Positions 59,495-64,000 of a DNA stretch of 64,000 nt are shown one piece after another. This stretch comes from Ailurus styani (taxonomy: Eukaryota; Chordata; Mammalia; Carnivora; Ailuridae). Positions within the stretch are counted from its first letter, which is position 1. The number at the start of each line of letters is the position of its first letter. Both the position numbers and the translations under genes were made by a program. The stretch lies in contig LNAC01000038.1 in the NCBI GenBank assembly GCA_002007465.1, forward strand, positions 4,769,286-4,833,285, written 5' to 3'. The notes beneath the pieces are model-generated. The model saw only the letters and a list, made by a program, of their open reading frames with translations, was not told the origin of the DNA and searched no databases.

Positions 59495-60005
59495 GGTAGG
59501 TATATATCTAACATGGTCCCCAGTGATCTCTTCCTCCTGGTATTCACAGTCATATGTAATCCCTTCCTTTTGAAGATTGGGCTGACCTAGCAACTTTTGT
59601 CTAACTAACAGAATACAGGAAACATGAGAGATAATAATTCCAAAGATTGTGACTTACATCTTGCTAGCAGACTCTCTCTATAGCCTTCTCTGCTTCCATG
59701 CTCGAATGACAGGCTGCCATGTTGGAGAGGATCATGTGACAAGCAGCTGACTGTGGCCCATGGCCAAGAGCCATCAAAGAACTGAGGCCCTCTGTCCAAC
59801 AACCTGTGAGTAACTGAGTTCTGCCAACAACCACCTATTCAGTCCCTCTCATGGCTCCTTTGACTGCAGCCTGTGAGAAAGATCCTAAAGCACTGGACCC
59901 AGCCAAGTTATGCCTGGATTCATGACCTACCACCACTGTAATATAATCAAAGTGTGTTTGTTGTTTTAAGCAGCTAAATTTCCTGATAATTTTTTACATG
60001 CTAAT
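59495..60005 (+). mobile_element. MLT1-like MaLR LTR
   Basis: 'GTGATCTCTTCCTCCTGGTA', 'CCATCTTGCTAGC'-type motif, 'GCTGCCATGTTGGAGAGGAT', 'GAACTGAGGCCCTCTGTCCA', 'CAACAACCTGTGAGTAACTG', and a 3' 'TTTGTTGTTTTAAGCAGCTA'. The order fits an MLT1 LTR. Confidence 0.75.
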
Positions 60006-60156
60006 ATATAATTAATATAATAAAATTCAAAAAAATTAAATTTTAAAAAGAATCATACATTCCAGAAAAAGGTATCAGTTGCTTATACTCATGCAAATAG
60101 ATGTAGTAAAGGGACAAAGTGTCCTAAAGCCTATTGGAAGTAAGAATAGTTACTTG

Positions 60157-60245
60157 TTATACATAACTAATGAATCATTGAACACTGCATCAAGGACTAA
60201 TTATGTACCATACAGTGGCTAACTGAACATTAAAAAAAAAAGAAG
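60157..60245 (+). mobile_element. Severely 5'-truncated L1 insertion (89 bp)
   Basis: Only the last L1 bases ('AATGAATCATTGAACACTGC', 'GGCTAACTGAACATT') plus an A tail are present. Perfect 15-bp TSD AAGAATAGTTACTTG at 60142-60156 and 60246-60260. Confidence 0.92.
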
Positions 60246-60260
60246 AAGAATAGTTACTTG

Positions 60261-63059
60261 AACTACAATAAATGCCATATTTTATCTGGTTCCAATCATA
60301 ATAATATACTTCAAAAAGAAAATTTTTCAAAAGCTGTTATTTGTTTTTTGTATATAGATACACCATTTCTTATATGACCTTAACTCATCAATTCAAAGAT
60401 ACATAGTTTTTTCACATTTTAGCAACTTTGAATGGAGAAAACATCTTTCAATGAATGACACAGTTGAATTAAAAGAAGTTTATTCTCTTACTGATATAAA
60501 ATAACAGCGTTAATAAAACTGATAAACCATAATAATTTATAAATGTGTTAAGGGTATAAAATTGTAATATCCTTTCTTTGCTCTATAATATTGGAATAAA
60601 AATCTGACTCATGAATACAGTGGTCCTTAGAAATTCAAAAGTTAGCTAAGAAAATATTCAGCCCTCAAATTTATACACATATTTCTTACAATGGTTTAAA
60701 AAGTTATTTTTTTTTCATTTGTCCAAGTTTATTGCTTTTAATCAGTATAGTGAAATTGGAATGACACTAATTGAACTTTGGGAGTGCACAGTAGTTTTTC
60801 AACTCATCAAAAATGTACACGGTTATGACAGCCTCTGATGGAATATTACAATTCTAATTTTGAGTCTTTTTAAAAGGATGATTGAATTTTTGAATCAGGA
60901 TTGTGCAGTACCTTATTTGCAAAGGACATACCCTTCAGAGATGTAAGTCACATCTCTTGTTTCCAAGACAAACTTTAGGAATATCATTGTCATCTAGAAT
61001 AATCCTTGAGCACTTTCATATGGAAAAAAACATAAAAGAGTGCAATGTAATGCTTTTCATTCTACTTTTCCTAGAGGTATCTGCTTCCTAAAATTGCAAA
61101 TGGATAATTGAGGTGTACATCAGCAGTAGAGAACATGTGGAAGGTGGCCTAGATATCAGCATTCAACTGTTGTTATTTCATATTTTTACTATAACTATGG
61201 TGAGCAAAAGTACTGTAAAAATAAAAACTCAGGAAAAACAATGCATTTTTACTCTCTGCTGTAAATATATCTATGAGCAAGTACAAATAACTAGGTGGTT
61301 GATAAGACTCATTTTTACAGCAGTATGATTCACTTTTATAGCCTTGCTAGCAAAAAAAAGAGATTAAATCATCTTTATTTTCTACATATCCTCTTACTTT
61401 CCTGTATAGTAATTTTCAAAATTTTGTTCATTGTTTTCATTGTATTCTTTGCCCTATTCTTTGGCTTTCAAGCATCCTCTTCACTGGAAAAAAATGAAGT
61501 ATAGCTTTTATTTATTATAAAAATTAAAGGAAGTCCTTGGACATGTCTGAGGCAGCTTGTGAAGACATTCTTAGGAAGTAGAAATTGGGACTGTCTTGTA
61601 GCATAGGACATTCTGGCAATTGTCTCAAGCTTTAAAGGAACTAATTTGGGGGCATATAATTTATCGGTCGTTAAAGAACCAGTCTCTTTCAAAGATACAA
61701 TACATAGTACAGATGAATTGTTTTCGTTATCTCGTGAGTAGAAAGACTTCTAACAGAAAGTCTTTGTGAATGGGCTTCTGTTGTTCTCCAATCCCCACTG
61801 AAAACACCTTGACTTAACTATTCAGTAAGTAGATGTTTGTTCAGTGAAGCGTTTGTTTAAGGATAGAAAAATTACAGATGCAAACTGAAGCCTGAGGAAT
61901 TATATATTCGTAGGGATACCTAAACACCACAACTAACAGATGGTCTTCAGAGTGAAAATATGTGTTCTAGAAGAGTGTGACTAAAGTTAGATCAGACAGC
62001 GAAGGCAGATAGTCTTATAATTTTGATAGGGTGTTTTCTGGTTCGATTGTATGGTTGCTGTTAGTATGTGGCTATAATACAAACACAGTGAATCTGAAAG
62101 TGTTAAAAAATAATTACTCATCTTGATAAGACAAATACTGTGAGATCTCAGGACAGACCATATCATTGCCATGATCATTTATGATGTGGGAAAATGTAAA
62201 CAAGTAGAGATTAAAGGCACATTCAAATAATGGGACCTGGCATAACACAACATGCAATATATTCTCTTTCTAAACCCATAGAGAAATAGAAAAATATCTA
62301 TTACTGTCATGAAATTAATTCTAGTTTGCACCCTTTAACAACAGACACGTTTCCTCCTGATTGTATGGCATAGAATTTAGACACTATAAATTTGGAACAA
62401 AAAAAGTAAGAATCATGAAACTGTATTTGCTGATCTCACTATAATCGAGGATGGACACATGTATTTTTAAAATTTGGAATAATAGAGGGTTGAAAAGTTT
62501 TTGGTAAAGGATCCAGCATGACACTGCAGAAGCCAGTGAAATGGGTGAGGAATCAATCCCACAATGTGTTCGCTGCCGTTGCCTTTGACAACCTTCTCAT
62601 TGCCCAGGTCACCATCTGATGAAACTAGTTCTGTTGTGTTTTTCAGACAAGATAAGCCGAGATCTAGGCACAAATATCAGGCTACTGGTGTCTGCAATAA
62701 TTCTCTCTGCCAACTAAACTGATATTTGAGGATAAAACCTGGACATTATTTAAAGTGAGGCAGAGCACAAGATCCATATTTAGCTCAGCTTTCATTCTTC
62801 ATTTTGCCCCCTGCTTGCTCATTGTTTACTAGTCGCATCCAAGAGAACAGGGCTTATTTTTTTAATGTAGCCCCCCCCACACACACACACACTGCTTTTC
62901 TGTTGCCTAGAATAGTAGCTGATGAAATGTGCAGGCGTTGGCTTCAACCATCATGCCATCTTCAACTGCAGGTGTTTAGCACCTGGAGGCATTCACGTGT
63001 TCTGGTAACTCCAATGAGTGTGCCCACTACCCCAATCCACTTACATACATTCTTAACTA
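60261..63059. other. Unassigned AT-rich stretch
   Basis: No gene or named repeat. A short (CA)n follows a C-run at 62872-62891. Confidence 0.5.
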
Positions 63060-63440
63060 TGCTTTTTTTCTTTTTAAATTAAATTCAGGTATACTTTATA
63101 TATAAAAATGCACATATTTAATGTATGCATTTTGATGAGTTTGGATATATATGCATATACTTGTGAAATCATCACCACAATCAAGGTAATAACCATGTCC
63201 ATCACCTCCAAAAGATTTTGTGCATCCCTTGTTTTTGCATATGTGTGTGAGTGTGTATGTCTGGTAAAAACACTTCGCATGAGATCTATCCTTTTAAATT
63301 TTTAAATGCATAACACAGTATTATTAACTATAGGCTCTATGTTGCACAACAGATCTCTAGAACTTATTCATTTCCTGTAACTGTAACTTTATATCCATTG
63401 AATGCCAATTCCCCAATTCCTCCTCCCCACATCGTCTCAA
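63060..63440. mobile_element. L1-derived segment, orientation unsure
   Basis: 'CTTGTGAAATCATCACCACA', 'ATCAAGGTAATAACCATGTC', 'CACAGTATTATTAACTATAG' and 'CTCTAGAACTTATTCATTTC' are a familiar old L1-type untranslated segment. Confidence 0.5.
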
Positions 63441-63474
63441 GTTGCCCAAGTTACCCAGAATGTATTATAAACTA

Positions 63475-63958
63475 TCTCTGTCTATTTTTCTAATGTCACA
63501 TCTCATCTATTTCTCTTGGTTGGTTTTCTTCTCCCTCCAATTATTTCTACCAATACACCAAGACCATTTCTGCATCAGGATCTTTACACCTGCTGCTCCA
63601 CCTGTGTGGAAAGCTCTTTGCTCACATTTTGCCTCAAACACATTTCACATTTCTCAAGTCTCAACTCAAATATCACCTCCTCGGAAGTCTCTATCTTACT
63701 TAAAACTAGGCCTCAAAGATATTCCTGTTCACCTCATTCATTTCTTTTGTAGATTGTATCACACCGTGATATTAGTGCTATGTTTATCTATTGTTTAACT
63801 CTTTGTCATCTATTCCTAAAATACATTCTATATGATTCCAGGGAACTAATATTTATTGTTCTTTGTTGCAACCACAAACACAGAACAGTACCGAGTACAT
63901 TGTAGAACAATATTCTGTTAGCAACAAATCAAATGAAACAGAGAATGAATGAATAACT
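63475..63958 (+). mobile_element. L2 LINE 3' end
   Basis: 'CTGCTGCTCCACCTGTGTGG', 'AAGTCTCAACTCAAATATCA', 'CACCTCCTCGGAAGTCTCTA' and 'CAGTACCGAGTACATTGTAG' with terminal GAATGAATGAAT match the L2 3' end. Its frames at 63442-63798 are remnants only. Confidence 0.75.
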
Positions 63959-64000
63959 TAAGTCTTTTCTAAATGTAGGGAGCTTCCCTAAAGTCTTCTA

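Noticed and set aside
63442..63798. 118-codon forward frame
   Set aside because: Falls in an L2 3' end and reads as repeat translation.
37180..64000. CDH10 promoter or non-coding first exon
   Set aside because: No GC-rich or CpG-dense segment is present in this part.

Overview
This is vertebrate nuclear DNA from a carnivore. The main evidence is about two dozen copies of the tRNA-Lys-derived CAN SINE (SINEC). Each starts with a version of 'GGGCGCCTGGGTGGCTCAG' and ends in a CT-rich stretch, (AAATA)n and poly-A. The body form 'CTGCCTGCCTCTCTGCCTACTTGTGATC' (quoted in pieces in the entries) looks caniform and most like mustelids such as ferret, mink or badger, but that family-level call is inference. 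The sequence is AT-rich and mostly intronic or intergenic in character. Long reading frames are absent apart from chance frames and frames running through repeats.

One protein-coding exon is recognisable: the first coding exon of the type II cadherin CDH10 on the minus strand (CDS 36824-37054). It encodes the signal peptide, the short prodomain with an RQKR furin site, and the first mature residues GWMWNQ carrying Trp2 and Trp4. It ends at a consensus donor. Everything at lower coordinates is therefore CDH10 intron after this exon, as far as the window reaches. Everything at higher coordinates is the intron between the non-coding first exon and this one. I found neither the next EC1-coding exon nor a GC-rich promoter or first exon, which fits the very long introns of this gene.

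Layout. 1-5.4 kb: a twin-primed L1 tail, MIRs, a short SINE and a microsatellite. 5.5-13.7 kb: decayed L1 copies (ORF1, ORF2 and 3' end), with an unclassified 460-bp block and an MST-like MaLR LTR that carries two nested SINEs. 13.7-22.4 kb: more L1M fragments and 3' ends. 23-25 kb: an L2 interrupted by an MLT1-like LTR. 25-36.8 kb: L1M, L2 and MIR remnants with SINEs. 36.8-37.2 kb: the CDH10 exon. 39.3-42.6 kb: an opposed L1 mosaic with an MLT1-like LTR and stacked SINEs. 43-47.5 kb: a largely repeat-poor stretch. 47.5-48.7 kb: a solo ERV1-type LTR with a 4-bp target duplication. 49.4-53.3 kb: a dense SINE cluster. 53.5-54.6 kb: L1. 55-58.8 kb: repeat-poor. 58.9-64 kb: SINE, MIR, an MLT1-like LTR, a tiny L1 tail and L2.

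I found no novel coding system. The main interest is the CDH10 exon and the unusually readable insertion history: nested target-site duplications (TSDs), a twin-primed L1 and young SINEs with perfect duplications. Repeat family names come from recognition by eye. Outer edges are approximate unless a target duplication is quoted.
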